Of a stretch of DNA of 64,000 nucleotides, positions 39,718-51,500 are shown piece after piece. Made by a program: the position numbers and the translations under genes. Positions within the stretch are counted from its first letter, which is position 1. Every line of letters starts with the position of its first letter. The notes under the pieces are model-generated. The model saw nothing but the letters and a program-made list of their open reading frames with translations, was not told the origin of the DNA and did no database searches. The stretch covers positions 22,657,228-22,721,227 of the forward strand of contig NC_133778.1 in the NCBI RefSeq assembly GCF_003597395.2. The letters are read 5' to 3'. The stretch comes from Chelonoidis abingdonii. Its lineage: Eukaryota > Chordata > Testudines > Testudinidae.

Positions 39718-40020
39718 TTCATAGATTGTAAAAGGCCAGAAGGGACCCTTATGATTATCTAGTCTGACCTCGCCCTGCATAGCACAGAACATAGAATTCC
39801 AACTAGTGATTCTTGTAGTGGAGGGTGTTATTCTCTCCTGCTACATAAAAGATAGAGACTGCCGACCAGTTCTAATTATCCATTATAATCCCCTGTTTTC
39901 TGTAGCTTTGGAGATGAATCAGGTTGTGTAGTGAATGAGGCTGTTGCCTGTAGGGTCTCTGTATCATTAGTTGCAGAAGCTGGAAGCTGTCTAGTTCTTT
40001 TTTGAACCCTGTTTAACAAA
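39718..40020 (-). repeat. CR1 LINE 3' fragment, antisense
   Basis: TTCATAGATTGTAAAAGGCC, AGAAGGGACC and TCTAGTCTGACCTC are the complement of the CR1 3' end. The later part (GAAGCTGTCTAGTTCTTTTT) fits the upstream 3'UTR. The middle is diverged. Confidence 0.8.
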
Positions 40021-42437
40021 AAGCTGTGAACCGCACTGACATTTGCCAGTTAAGTAAAACACAGGCTAAAGCTCTGAAGCTGCAAACTGAAGAATCCCAT
40101 ACCCGCATGGAGCCCCATGTTTAAATCATGATGGTGAACAATGGTTCCGGAGCACTGCCCACCAACAGCAAACTCCATCATGCTAGGGCAATGCTCAGGA
40201 GGTGAAACGCCATCAGTTTCTATCCCCTTTGAGCCTCCAGACCCATGCAAGCAGGAGAGAGCACCTGACCACAGAGTTTAACACACACACAGCTGCTTGC
40301 AGGAAAACTTATATTATCAGAGTATATTAAAATAATCACAAATATCCATCATTTTCTTTGGGCCTTTCCTTCCACAGGTCATAACCATTGGCATTCTGCC
40401 ATTCACATGAAATTACTAGTTTTTATTGAGAAAATATATTCTTTTTAAAAGAATGTTAGTTATCATTGCAGCATATACAGTGTAATCTATAGGGTGTCTT
40501 ACTGATTGGTAATAACTGCTGCCAGACAGAGTGGGATGAATTTGACTGTACTAATAAAGGCAGCAAAAATTTCTTTTATTTTCACTTTCTGAAGAAAATA
40601 GTCTGGATTTTTTTTATAAAAAAAAAAGCACAGATTTAGGGAGAAGATGTTTAAATCCCTAAAATACAGCAGATTTAGTGCTGTCCATTTTAATCATCTC
40701 AGGACTGTATGAACATCTCTTACCTGGCATAATGTGAAATCAAAATTGAAACCAGATACAGTTACAAACAAACATTTTCCCTACCGGTATTATTAGAACA
40801 GTGCAAAGTCTCTTGAAGAGGAAAGCACCAGTATAAAGTAACCCATATCCTATTAGAGTTTCAAAGCACTCCCAATCGTGGCAGCTGTGTGATACCAGTA
40901 ATTGACATGTGCCATGTTCAATGAAAAAAATATTTGTTTCCAAACAGCTAGATTTGCTTTGTACTTTATTTTTTCCAGTAGGGGGCCACAGACATCAGGG
41001 CATGGCAAAAACTGCCAAAGGACTTATTTTGAAATGCTGTCATCTGAGATAGTGAGAAGTCTTCAGTCACAAGCAGTTACAGAGACACTGCTATGCCAGT
41101 AACAAGTTGTCTCTACTCAGCAAGAGTTTAAAAGGACACAATCAAGTTAAATTTGTGCCAGTAAAAAATAAATTTAGAAAACCATAAAACCAGTAGGAAT
41201 GTTGACACCATTTTTTTAAAGTTACAGTGAAGACTGTAGTTGTTAAATCAACATCCAGCTGTAGTGTCTGAAACCTAAACATTGCAGCACTAGTAACCTA
41301 AAAGCATAACTGACTATAAACATGTCAAAAACTTTTATTTTCATTTCTCTCTGCTTTGACACAAAAAAAATAAAGAAACAAATAGCGATAAGTGGATTTC
41401 TGAAATTCTTGCACTTGTGATAATCTAATAAAGAGGTGTTTACAATATGTGGGTCTAGATCCTCGCCTGGTGTAAAGTGATGGAGCTATGCTGATTTTTA
41501 ACCAAAGATCTGTCCTATGATTTGTTAAAGGGTCCCTTTAGGTCTTTTTTTAGATTGTAAATTGTTCAAGGCAGAGCCCTTTAATGAAATCCTGGCTCCA
41601 CTGAAGTCAATAATAAAGCTCCTATTGACTTCAGTGAAGCCAGGATTTCACCCCTTTTCTTCCTGTTTAGAAAATGACTAGCATACTTGGGGTTCCACCG
41701 TATATAAAATGGCACTTAGTGAGATGACTGTTCTTTCCAAACATGCAGAGGTGCATTTTAATAGTAGATGACTGAGTGTTTCCTTAAGAAGAAGAATCTC
41801 TTTTGGGTAGCCAAGACTGCCCAGCATGGGTGCTTGCCTATTTTGATCACATAGACTGCCTAAGAATGTCTCTAATAAGTCTTAAAAGTGGTTCTGCTCT
41901 GAAAAGTGACGCTAAAAACTGTATTGTGGGCTCCACTCTTGTGTGGCTCCCCTTTCCAGTTCAAAATTACAAGTAGAATTATATTTCTACACTAATGGCC
42001 CAGCCCATTGGAATTTGAAAGTCCAGCTGGGTTCTTTCTGACTAATGCATCAGCAACAGTAATATCCATTCCACAAATGAAGCCTTGTTAACAATTCTGT
42101 CGATGGCACACAAGCTGGAACAGAATCAAGCTTAGTCTCTCCAAGAAGTACTGTATTAATTGGACTTGTTAAAACTTACTTTGGCCAATTAAATCAGCAA
42201 ATAGGATTCAGATAATACTCTGGGAGTAGATTGGTGGAGTAAGAAGGTGCCATTTTTACAGTGTCACTTTCTGCCCATAGCCACAAGTTGGATTTTAGGA
42301 ATCAGGTTATATTTCATTAAGCATCTTCTTCAATCTGGAGTGAGTCAAAAGTAATATAAAAAAACAGGACTGCTTCTGTTGGCTGTTACTGGCCAGACTG
42401 ACACTATCAAAGTGAACATGTTACCCAGAAGTAATTA
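40021..42437. other. Downstream flank of the SUN3-like gene
   Basis: No exon recognised. Contains a diverged GGTGTAAA MITE piece (41452-41515) and a strong foldback (41585-41650). Confidence 0.5.
41585..41650. repeat. 28-bp inverted repeat with 10-base loop
   Basis: Arms 41585-41612 and 41623-41650 are reverse complements at 27 of 28 positions (TGAAATCCTGGCTCCACTGA side). It is a compact copy of the palindromic element with CACTGAAGTCAAT arms common in reptile DNA. Confidence 0.85.
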
Positions 42438-42443
42438 TTTATT
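42438..42443 (-). terminator. Poly(A) signal AATAAA of the SUN3-like gene
   Basis: The minus strand reads AATAAATAA, starting about 26 bases after the stop codon. If used, the 3'UTR would be under about 60 bases, unusually short for a vertebrate mRNA. A signal further downstream may be used instead. Confidence 0.5.
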
Positions 42444-42468
42444 GCATGGATTCTTGCTGGCAGGTTTG

Positions 42469-42582
42469 TCAGAGTGCTGGGTCCCCATGCACACGAAGCC
42501 CATAAATGCACGTATAGTTTTGGTGACCCCAGTTGCTCAGGACTCTCAGCTGTAGGTATCCAAATCGATCTGTGTTTGCATC
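42469..42582 (-). CDS. SUN3-like exon 10 (last coding exon)
   Basis: Acceptor ttccctcag, then 37 codons and TGA at 42471-42469. Encodes YLQLRVLSNWGHQNYTCIYG and the closing RVHGDP motif typical of the SUN C-terminus. The Cys of YTC pairs with that of GNCW in known SUN structures. The protein ends three residues after GDP, so there is no C-terminal extension. Confidence 0.96.
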   Translation of the reverse strand, partial: DANTDRFGYLQLRVLSNWGHQNYTCIYGLRVHGDPAL

Positions 42583-45500
42583 CTGAGGGAAGGAAAGAAC
42601 CAGATGTGTGAAAACTCACTGGTTTATTCCTTAAGGACACTCATGAGTTGTTAAGGGATAATGCCAGATTCTGGCTCTGGTGTCTCACCAGCCTATGAAA
42701 TGGTTTGACTAGGAATAGCCAAGGCCCTTAAACACAAGAGAACAAAAAAAAAATAGCAGAGTTTAAAGAGCGCCACTCTCAAGGAGAGGGAGCATCCACA
42801 GGGAAAGAGGACGCAGACCCAGAAGCTCACTGGGAGTTCTGGAGAAATGAGACCTACCTAGGTTGCCATCATGGGATGGTAGGAGTTATGGGAAGGGAGA
42901 TGTGAGTAGGCTGGGTTTTTAAATCCTTTTCTCTAGTACTTTGTTCCTACGGATAAATAAATACTGTGTTTGTTTAAAGAAGGTTGTTTGGTCACTGGTT
43001 CCCAAAGGCAAGAACCACAGGTGCCCGAATTCAGTCAGCCCTTCAGGGCAATAACAGTTGATCCACAGAGTACTATAGCATGGGATAATTGCAAAATCCC
43101 ACTCTGGGATAGATAAAAGGAACAAGGCCTGACACCAGAGGGGAGGCACTCGGAGAGAGACCAGAGAGGGGACCAAGGGGCTGCTAGCCCTGTCACTGTG
43201 ACAAATATTTTTTAGCATCACAGTTGGATTAAATGAAGCAATACATTCTTCTTCCAGTTTCAACTCCAAAGCATACCTCCAGCTTGAATGTTTGGACAGG
43301 GAACCCTTCCTGATCATAGACAAACTCCCCTAGGAAGGCGCCTCCCTTCTCTCCAAAGCCTTCTTTCAGCCCCTTAAAGAAGAAACAGGAAGGGGATGGA
43401 ATTTCAACAATTCCAGGGCCAGAGACAGACAACATGCTGATCAAAGGCTACTGCAGCATGCCACAAATCCCACTGTGTGATCAGCCCTCAGTACCAACCA
43501 GCTCTGACATATGAGCGAGCAGCAAGCATGCAGAGGTCAGTTTCTTTAGAAAAGGTAAGAAGAAAAGGAGTACTTGTGGCATCTTAGAGACTAACAAATG
43601 TATTTGAACATAATCTTTCATGGGCTACAGCCCACTTCACTGGATGCATAGAATGGAACAGATAGTGAGGAGATATATATACACATACAGAGAACATGAG
43701 AAGGTGGGAGTTGTCCTACCAACTCTAAGAAGCTAATAGCGTTAGCTTAATTGGTAGGCTATTATATTTCACTATATGTTCCATTATATGTATCCAATGA
43801 AGTGGGCTGTAGCCCACAAAAGCTTATGCTCAAATAAATTTGTTAGTCTCTAAGGTGCCACAAGTACTCCTCTTCTTTTTGCAGATGCAGATTAACACGG
43901 CTGCTACTCTGAAAGTTAAGAAGGTTACTCACATAGATGGCAAAGTTCTTTGGGGCACTGGATATCTCTTCTGTCTGAGAGTCTTCCTTGGCAATATGAT
44001 CCAGCGTGACAGCAAGCGGATGGATGACTCTGGATAATTTAACCACGACATAGCCACGAGCTCCACGCAGGGCCCAGCAGTTCCCTGGAGTGTTATCCCG
44101 CTGGAACCCATACATAATATAAAATAGTGAATCGCATTTCAGACATGTCTAGATGGGCTAGTGGTCCCTTCGGATATGACAGTTTATGACTCGCTAGCTA
44201 CATGACCCCGTATCACAAGCAAAATATTCTGGTGGCAAAGAAATTCCAGGTTGCCAATGTCCCTATCAAAATATTAAAATGGGGAACAGAAAGATTTTTT
44301 GTTCTTGTGAAGGTCACAAATCAGAGGAAATGGCTGCTGACATTTTTAATATCAGGTCAGTTAGAGCTTTTCTGGGAGTGCAATGGGATGGTGTTGCAAA
44401 TGCCTTTGACGGGCTTGTGTATATATACGCCCCAGACCAATAAACAAACACACACATACACACACACAAATGAAGCAAGACACGCAGATAAGTTGTCAAT
44501 CAAAACATGTAATAACCATGAACCGGTTAGCTCAAATCATGGTAACAGTCCAAACAGCAGATATTTAGCAGCAGGCCCTGAGTAGCTGCACACACCCAAT
44601 GCTGTGCACACCTACAGAGACTTAACCAGGAACAGAACCACTGAGTTCAGGGAGAAGGATCCAGGAATAGGAACAAGGAGCAGGCTGCAGGAAGCAGGAA
44701 GGCGACATGCACACCAGTCATCACAATTTCCTTCCTTTCTCTCCAAAAGCTCAGCAGTACTTGGGAAGAGGCACCAGCCATAGGTTATGCCTCTGATGCA
44801 CTTCAAGAGAAGGATGCTGTTGCTGTGGCACAACTTCTCCAATTGCCCACATGACATCATCATACACAGAAAATCTTCCCCATCTGTTCCCCTTGCAGCA
44901 GGCAGTATATCTTGGTGATTAACACCACGTTCTCCCCAGGGTAAAAGCACTCATTGCACTCCGTACCCTGCAGCCATGTCACGAGTATGAAAAATGCTGC
45001 CAGATACTGCTTGTCCAGGACAGAATGCCTGGAATCTTGCATGACACACTTGTTGAAAACTCATATTTCCTCATCTCAAAAGTCAGCTTCAAGAATGGTG
45101 AAAGGGTGGGCTGAACCTTCTCCATCAGCATAGACAACCTGGTCCTCAGAGGCTGGCTGAAGAGCCAGTAGAATGAGGTTTCCCCAACACTTTTATGAGA
45201 TTACTCCAAATATCATATAAAGCATGAGTTAATGCAGTATCCAGTATACATGTAACCTACTTCTTCAGACTCCCATGCAGTCTCTCCACTACCCTATTTC
45301 CCTGGGGATGGTACACAGCTGATTAATAATGTGTTGTACCAATACCCATCAGAAAGCATTCAAACCTTCTTGATACAAAAGGCATCCCATTATCTGAAAG
45401 AAGGCTTTCTGGCAATTCAACATAGTGAGTCAAGGGGTTAGGGAAGAAATGAGTTCTGTTAATGCCTTGTGAAATTATGATTTCAAAGGTGTAACATGAG

Positions 45501-48500
45501 TAATAGTCTATAACAGTCAATAGTGTGTAACCATGCAATGCAATTGAGAGGCCAGTAACAACAACCTGACCCACTATTAGCAATGCTGAGAATTTTTAAA
45601 GCCATTTCCTTAGTGCAGACAGGACCTAAGAAAGTAGATCCATGTCTTTTCTTGACTTCAGTCACTCACTACTTTAATTGAATAATATGGATGCCCACTC
45701 ATCCATTTAGCTAAAAAAAAAGAGTCTCATTTAATTGCACAAAATAGAACACGAAATATTTATTTAAATAAGTGATACTCAGCTCAGCTCTCAAGTCAAA
45801 AGACTTCATTTACAAAACCCATTAAGGTTGCTAAGTAAAAACTTAGTCACCTAATAAGCCAGGAAATGCATAGTGAAGGACATTGATGCCCACTTGACTA
45901 TCACATTCTAATCAAACAAAGAAGTATATACTGCATCACAACAGCCTTATTTCACACCCATCATAATGGAAGTGTGCCTACATAATGTTATAATATCAGT
46001 CTTACAAACTTTTCTTGTTATGCTACATACACCAAGTTATTCTCAACAAAGTTATAACCATGCATTTCTTTGTTCTGGATTAGAATGTGTCCCTATGCAT
46101 TGTCTCAGCAGAAGATTTATGGTGCTCTGAACTAGAAATTAGCTTGCTTTTTAACAACTGACTTTTGTAATTGAAGTGATAGGTGACCATATTATCACTT
46201 TAACAACTTTAACGTTTTTTTAAAAAAATGCAGGATTTGGTTTTGTGTGTTTGTTTTGGAACAAAGTCAAATATTCTAAATTATTCTGATTCAATCCTGG
46301 TCTAGGTCTTAAGTTTCAGAATTATTTTGATCTCTATAAAGCAGAATATTTGAAAAGGGCCTCAACTGCTCTTCCCTTCCCTCCTTCCTCCTCTGCCTTG
46401 CTTCCAAGACCCCAGTTTGAGAATTCTGTGTTTCCTTGGCAACTAGGAATGACATCAAAGTACCAGAGTGGTACAGGGAGATGCTACATTCAGTGGGACA
46501 GTGATATTCTAGGATAGGAAAGTAGACTGGCTTCCCTATTACAAAAGCCTCTCTTCCTAGAGCATCAATGTGGAAGGACTCATCCCTTCTTCACTGTGGG
46601 TAGATGTAGTTTCTGTCTGTTTTCTACAAAAAGAACAGGAGTACTTGTGGCACCTTAGAGACTAACAAATTTATTTGAGCATAAATTTGTTAGTCTCTAA
46701 GGTGCCACAAGTACTCCTGTTCTTTTCATCTTAACTGATCACTCTTGTTAGTGTGTGTATGGTGACACCCATTGATTCATGTTCTCTGTGTATGTATATA
46801 TCTTCCTACTGTATTTTCCACTGCATGCATCCGATGAAGTGGGCTGTAGCCCACGAAAGCTTATGCTCAAATAAATTTGTTAGTCTCCAAGGTGCCACAA
46901 ATATTCCTGTTCTTTTTATGGATACAGACTAACACGGCTGCTACTCTGAAACCTGTCTGTTTTCTAGTGTCCCAAACTTGAGACAGTTGTGAGCTTGGTC
47001 TCTTGAGAACTTTGTTTTTTAGAGGAATATCCTCATCTGAAATGTCAGCCATTAGCTTTGCATTTGGCACTGTGATAGCTGACACCCCGTTTAGATCTCT
47101 TAGCAGGTCCTGTTTCTGCTCATAGTGCTGTTGTTAATGAAGACAGCTGATCTAATCTGGAGGGGTCAATTTGCTCAGCTGGAGACTTATGTTTTGTCTC
47201 TTTCTGGACAGGGGACCCTGCCTCCACAATATCATGTGAGGGCTGGTGGAGGTGGTGGGGGAAGGGAGGATCAAGCCACCAAAAGAGAACAAACAGGTGC
47301 AATTTCATGGCATTCCTACCTGTAGAATCACATCTGGAGATCGTGAATATTCCCAGCAGAATCCAAATATACAGATATGTGCACCTGTCTTGTAGCTTTC
47401 ACTGTATTTCACAACAGAGGCACCTGCAGATATTACAGCATGTGTGAGAATGTTTTACATCCAGACATACCAGAAGACATAGGGAACAGCTCCAGAATAA
47501 GTTGCATTTGGACAATAGCATATGTGCACCAGGCAGATATGCAGTTCCCTAATATATACAGGGAATAGACTTTGAAGTCTATTCTTGAGATATAACTCTT
47601 GGCTTGCTAATAGGAATTAGGCTTGGGCATTTATCTTCCATTCACCCCCAACTGAGAGCATCTTTCGCTGTGGAAGAGGAGAGAGCCCATTTTACTCGAG
47701 TTTGGCTTACCCAATGATTTCAGAGCAAAGTCCTCCCTCTGGATGCGGTCACTGTTGCCCTGTACCCAACTGTCCACTGACCTTACTGGATGCTGTGAAG
47801 GAGACACCAAATGAGGGTACTTGAACAGACACATCCCATCTGGGCTTAGATAGTTATTTTCCAGGGTGTCTGCTCAACAAGTCAGCAATGATGCTGCATT
47901 CCACACACTGCAGCACAAGTGTGGCATCCATCAGCCATCCCCATAACAGGATTGGTTGCCTTAGTCCTAGTGGACAGATCTCCTAGACTATTAACATAAT
48001 TGGTGCTAATTAGCCTCCGTGTGAAGCACTGGAGCTTGGATTGGACTTTCTTTGGCCTGTGCTGATTGGCTGTTTGTTCCACCCCTTCCTTCCCCTTCCC
48101 TCAATCTCTTCACCTCAGCTTCATTCCACTCTTGTCCCTTTTACACCAGTCCTGCCCTCCTACACTCCTTTTCCTTCCATTCCCCTCTCCCTTTACTTGG
48201 TTTTCCATTTGGCATATCTCCTCCTAACTAAACCCACCTCCCACAAAATAAAACACAATGTGCCACTATCATCACCATGTTTGCCACCATTGTATCATTC
48301 ACTCTGATTGTGTGTTCTCCTCCTCCCCCCACACTGTGGCTGTCTTCTCTCTACATATTGCAAACTCGTGGAGGAAAAGACTGATACTATCTACTCTCTT
48401 TGTATAGAACCTAGCACCATGGGCCCCCTATCTTGGGTGGCCCTAAGGCACCACCATAAACATGATTCCTAATTAACAACAACAAACAGGACTGAATGAG

Positions 48501-51500
48501 TCGCATGAGCTGGACTCCTCTGTCCAACACAGACGTGTTCTCCAATAGAAGGGTGAGATGGAAGGGTATGTGGGAGTGGATAGCACTGTCACTGCCTTGG
48601 CTATTCCTCCTCTGTGGATAAAGAGGACTCCAGCCTCCAGGACTGCCCGCATGCAAAGGCCCTCTAGAATGTAACCAAGATTAAATCAGTATGGTTCTAT
48701 AGAAGTTATTCTAAAAACCTATAACATTTCATAGAAAGTTATTCCCTTTCTATTGTTTTGTTTGAGCCCCCTCCAGTAGCAGGGCTATCCTTTGCTATTC
48801 AATTCTATCGGATGGCTCAAAAAAGTCCTCGCAATCTGATTGCTTTCTAGAGGAATGGGTGGGTTTGGTACCTTCACTTTTAAAGTAAATGTAACATAGA
48901 TGAAAGCCATCGTGTAGCAGTAGGTGAAGTTCTGACACTAATATAAAGAAGCTCAAAGCAGTGGCATTTGGGCTGACATGGATGGGCCACGGCTGTCCCC
49001 AGACAGTTTCCACATTCCTGAAAGGCTCTCAAAGCCATGTAAACGTATTACCCACCTGGACTTAGGTCCATTTTCTAAGACTTTAATATAAAAAGCAACT
49101 ACACACGGTCTGGTCCTCACTTTCTTTGTCCTCCTACGCTGCTGTCCATGCATCTTTGCTAGAGTCGCTACTTGAATCTGCAACTCAGTGATCTGCCCTT
49201 GGAAGTCATCAATTTCCCGCTGAAGGTGTTGCTGAAGAATCTCATTCTGGTGTCTTTATAAACAACAATGAGCAGACATCAGGAAATGCCATTTCAGACT
49301 AAGCTGTCACACAGTGTGTACGCAAGCTACCCCCACCAGTGGCACAGAGAGGGGGCAGGAAGCAGACGCCTTTGCACATAGGTGAAGACAGAGAGAGAAG
49401 GTGAGCCACAAAGGTCAGGATTTCAGGCCTTCCAAACCTCTGTGCCCCTCTCCAGGCCATTTTCTTCAACGTAGACTTTGGGGAAGAGCTGTCTCCAGGG
49501 AGGGTGCTTTCTCCAGGGCTCTCATTCTTGTCCCTGAAGTAAGGGGCAGTACAGTAATGACCTCAGTGTGCCCCAATGGCAGGCAGCAGAATGTGATCTT
49601 TCCCATAGGCGCATTAGTACATCCCTTTCCCCTATGTCTGGGACACATCCTGCATGTTACCACAACCAGGCCTTGAAGCATCAAGCTGATGGTCTTTCAA
49701 GGCAGCAACTGCACCAGGTAAGCCAAAGGAAGACTCTTTCTGGCTCAAGCAACATGAGAAAGAAAAAGAGAAGAGAAGAGAAGAGAAGAGAGCTGGATTT
49801 AGCTAGAGTTCACCTCTCCCAGATCTCAGTCAGTACATACAGCTCCCACACTACAAAGCTTCCAGCCCACACACCACAGGTTACACATTTGAGAATTCAG
49901 AAGAGAAACTTGAACTAGGGTCTGTTGTGTCAACCCCATCACAGCACAAGCTGCCAGGAGACCAGTCAGAGCTCCTGGGACTGTAATAACCATGTTGGTG
50001 CTTTACCCTTTTCTACATAACCCCAGGTTATGGTGAGCAAAGCTCACTTCAAAGAACCTTTTTACCTGAGCTTCAACTGCATCTGCTGCTTGCAGGTCCC
50101 AGAGGGCAAGCGAAAGCCATGCACAAATGCTAGAGACAAAATAGCTAGGTTAACAGTTTTCTGCATGCGTCAGCAGCTGTATATATATGGTGCAGGATTA
50201 TATAACGGTACATAGCATTATTCACATTCTAAATATCACCACAACACAAAGAATGTAATTTTTTTTGGTTTAGATTGATAAAAGTGCCCTGAAAAGTTGA
50301 ATACACACAAATTTTAGCTGACAGGTTTTTTTGCTGTCCTGGAAAAGAAAAGGCAGGGGGGAGAGAGACTCCTCAAATAACAGCAACCCTTAGAGTCAAT
50401 ATATTTATCTATTAAAGCAGGACTAAAGGATTTTAAGTCAGAAGTAAATGCCAGAGCTGCCCAATCCATGTACTTTTGGGATGATGTTGACCTGAAGGGG
50501 GACGTTCTTAGTTTCTAAATCCAGAAGGAACTATTCTGATCATCTAGCCCTGCGTAAACATAGGCCATAGAATTTCATTCAGTCATTAAGCTCTTATCTT
50601 TTGGCTAAGCGACAGCATATTTTTTTTAGAAAGGCATCCAGTCTTGATCTAAAGACCTCAAGTGATGGATCTGACAAACAGCCCTTGATAAATTGTTCCA
50701 GTGATTTATAACCCTCACTGTTAAAAATCTGTGCCTTATTTCTAACTTGAATTTATCTGGCTTCAGCTTCCAGCTACTGGATCTCATTATGCCTTTGTCT
50801 GCTAAATTAAAGAGCCTTCTACTCTCAGAAATCTTTTCCCTATGATGGCACTTACAGATGGTGACCAAGTCACCTCTTAACCCTTCACTTTTGATAAGCT
50901 AAATAGATTGAGATTCCTAAATCTCACACTGAAAAGCAGGGTTCTAACCCCTGAATCATGCTTAAAGCTCTTTTCTGAACCTTTTCCCATACCCTTTTTG
51001 AATTGTAGACATCAGAATTAGGCACAGGATTCCAGTAATGGTCTCACCAGTGCGGCCTATAGAGGTAGTGTCATATTCTCTGTTTATAAATCCTAGGATT
51101 GTGTTTGCTTTTTTAGTCAAAGCATTACACTGTGCATTTGTGTCCAGTTGGTTATCCACTATGACACCTGAGTCCTTCTCAGAGTCCCTTCTTTCCAGGA
51201 TACATGGCCCACTGTGCTCCTCTGACAGAGGACAGAAGTTTCAGCATTGCCCCTCATAAGTCAGATACAAGATTTACAGAAGAAGGAAAGAGAACTGGAT
51301 TGGCAGTGGGATTATGAGAGTCTTTCACTACTAGTTTGATCATTTACATCTAGGTTTGGTCTATCAAGGACCCAAAATCATTTCCACCTATCAGCTATTC
51401 GGTGGCAGGCCAGCTTCTAGTGGATAAACATTGACATCATAAATAGCATTCTCAGCAAGAAGCCAAGAACTGAACTGGCCCAGGAGACTAAAGTACCCTC

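Noticed and set aside
44612..45042. Minus-strand open frames next to the integrase relic
   Set aside because: They could be the C-terminal or downstream part of the retroelement, but no domain could be assigned, so no coding call is made.
48795..49013. Minus-strand open frame between SUN exons 5 and 6
   Set aside because: Not needed for phase, has no coiled-coil or SUN character, and the ends lack a matched acceptor and donor pair.
49466..49684. Possible additional SUN exon on the minus strand after cccttacttcag
   Set aside because: There is no acceptable donor, and exons 4 and 5 already join in phase without it.
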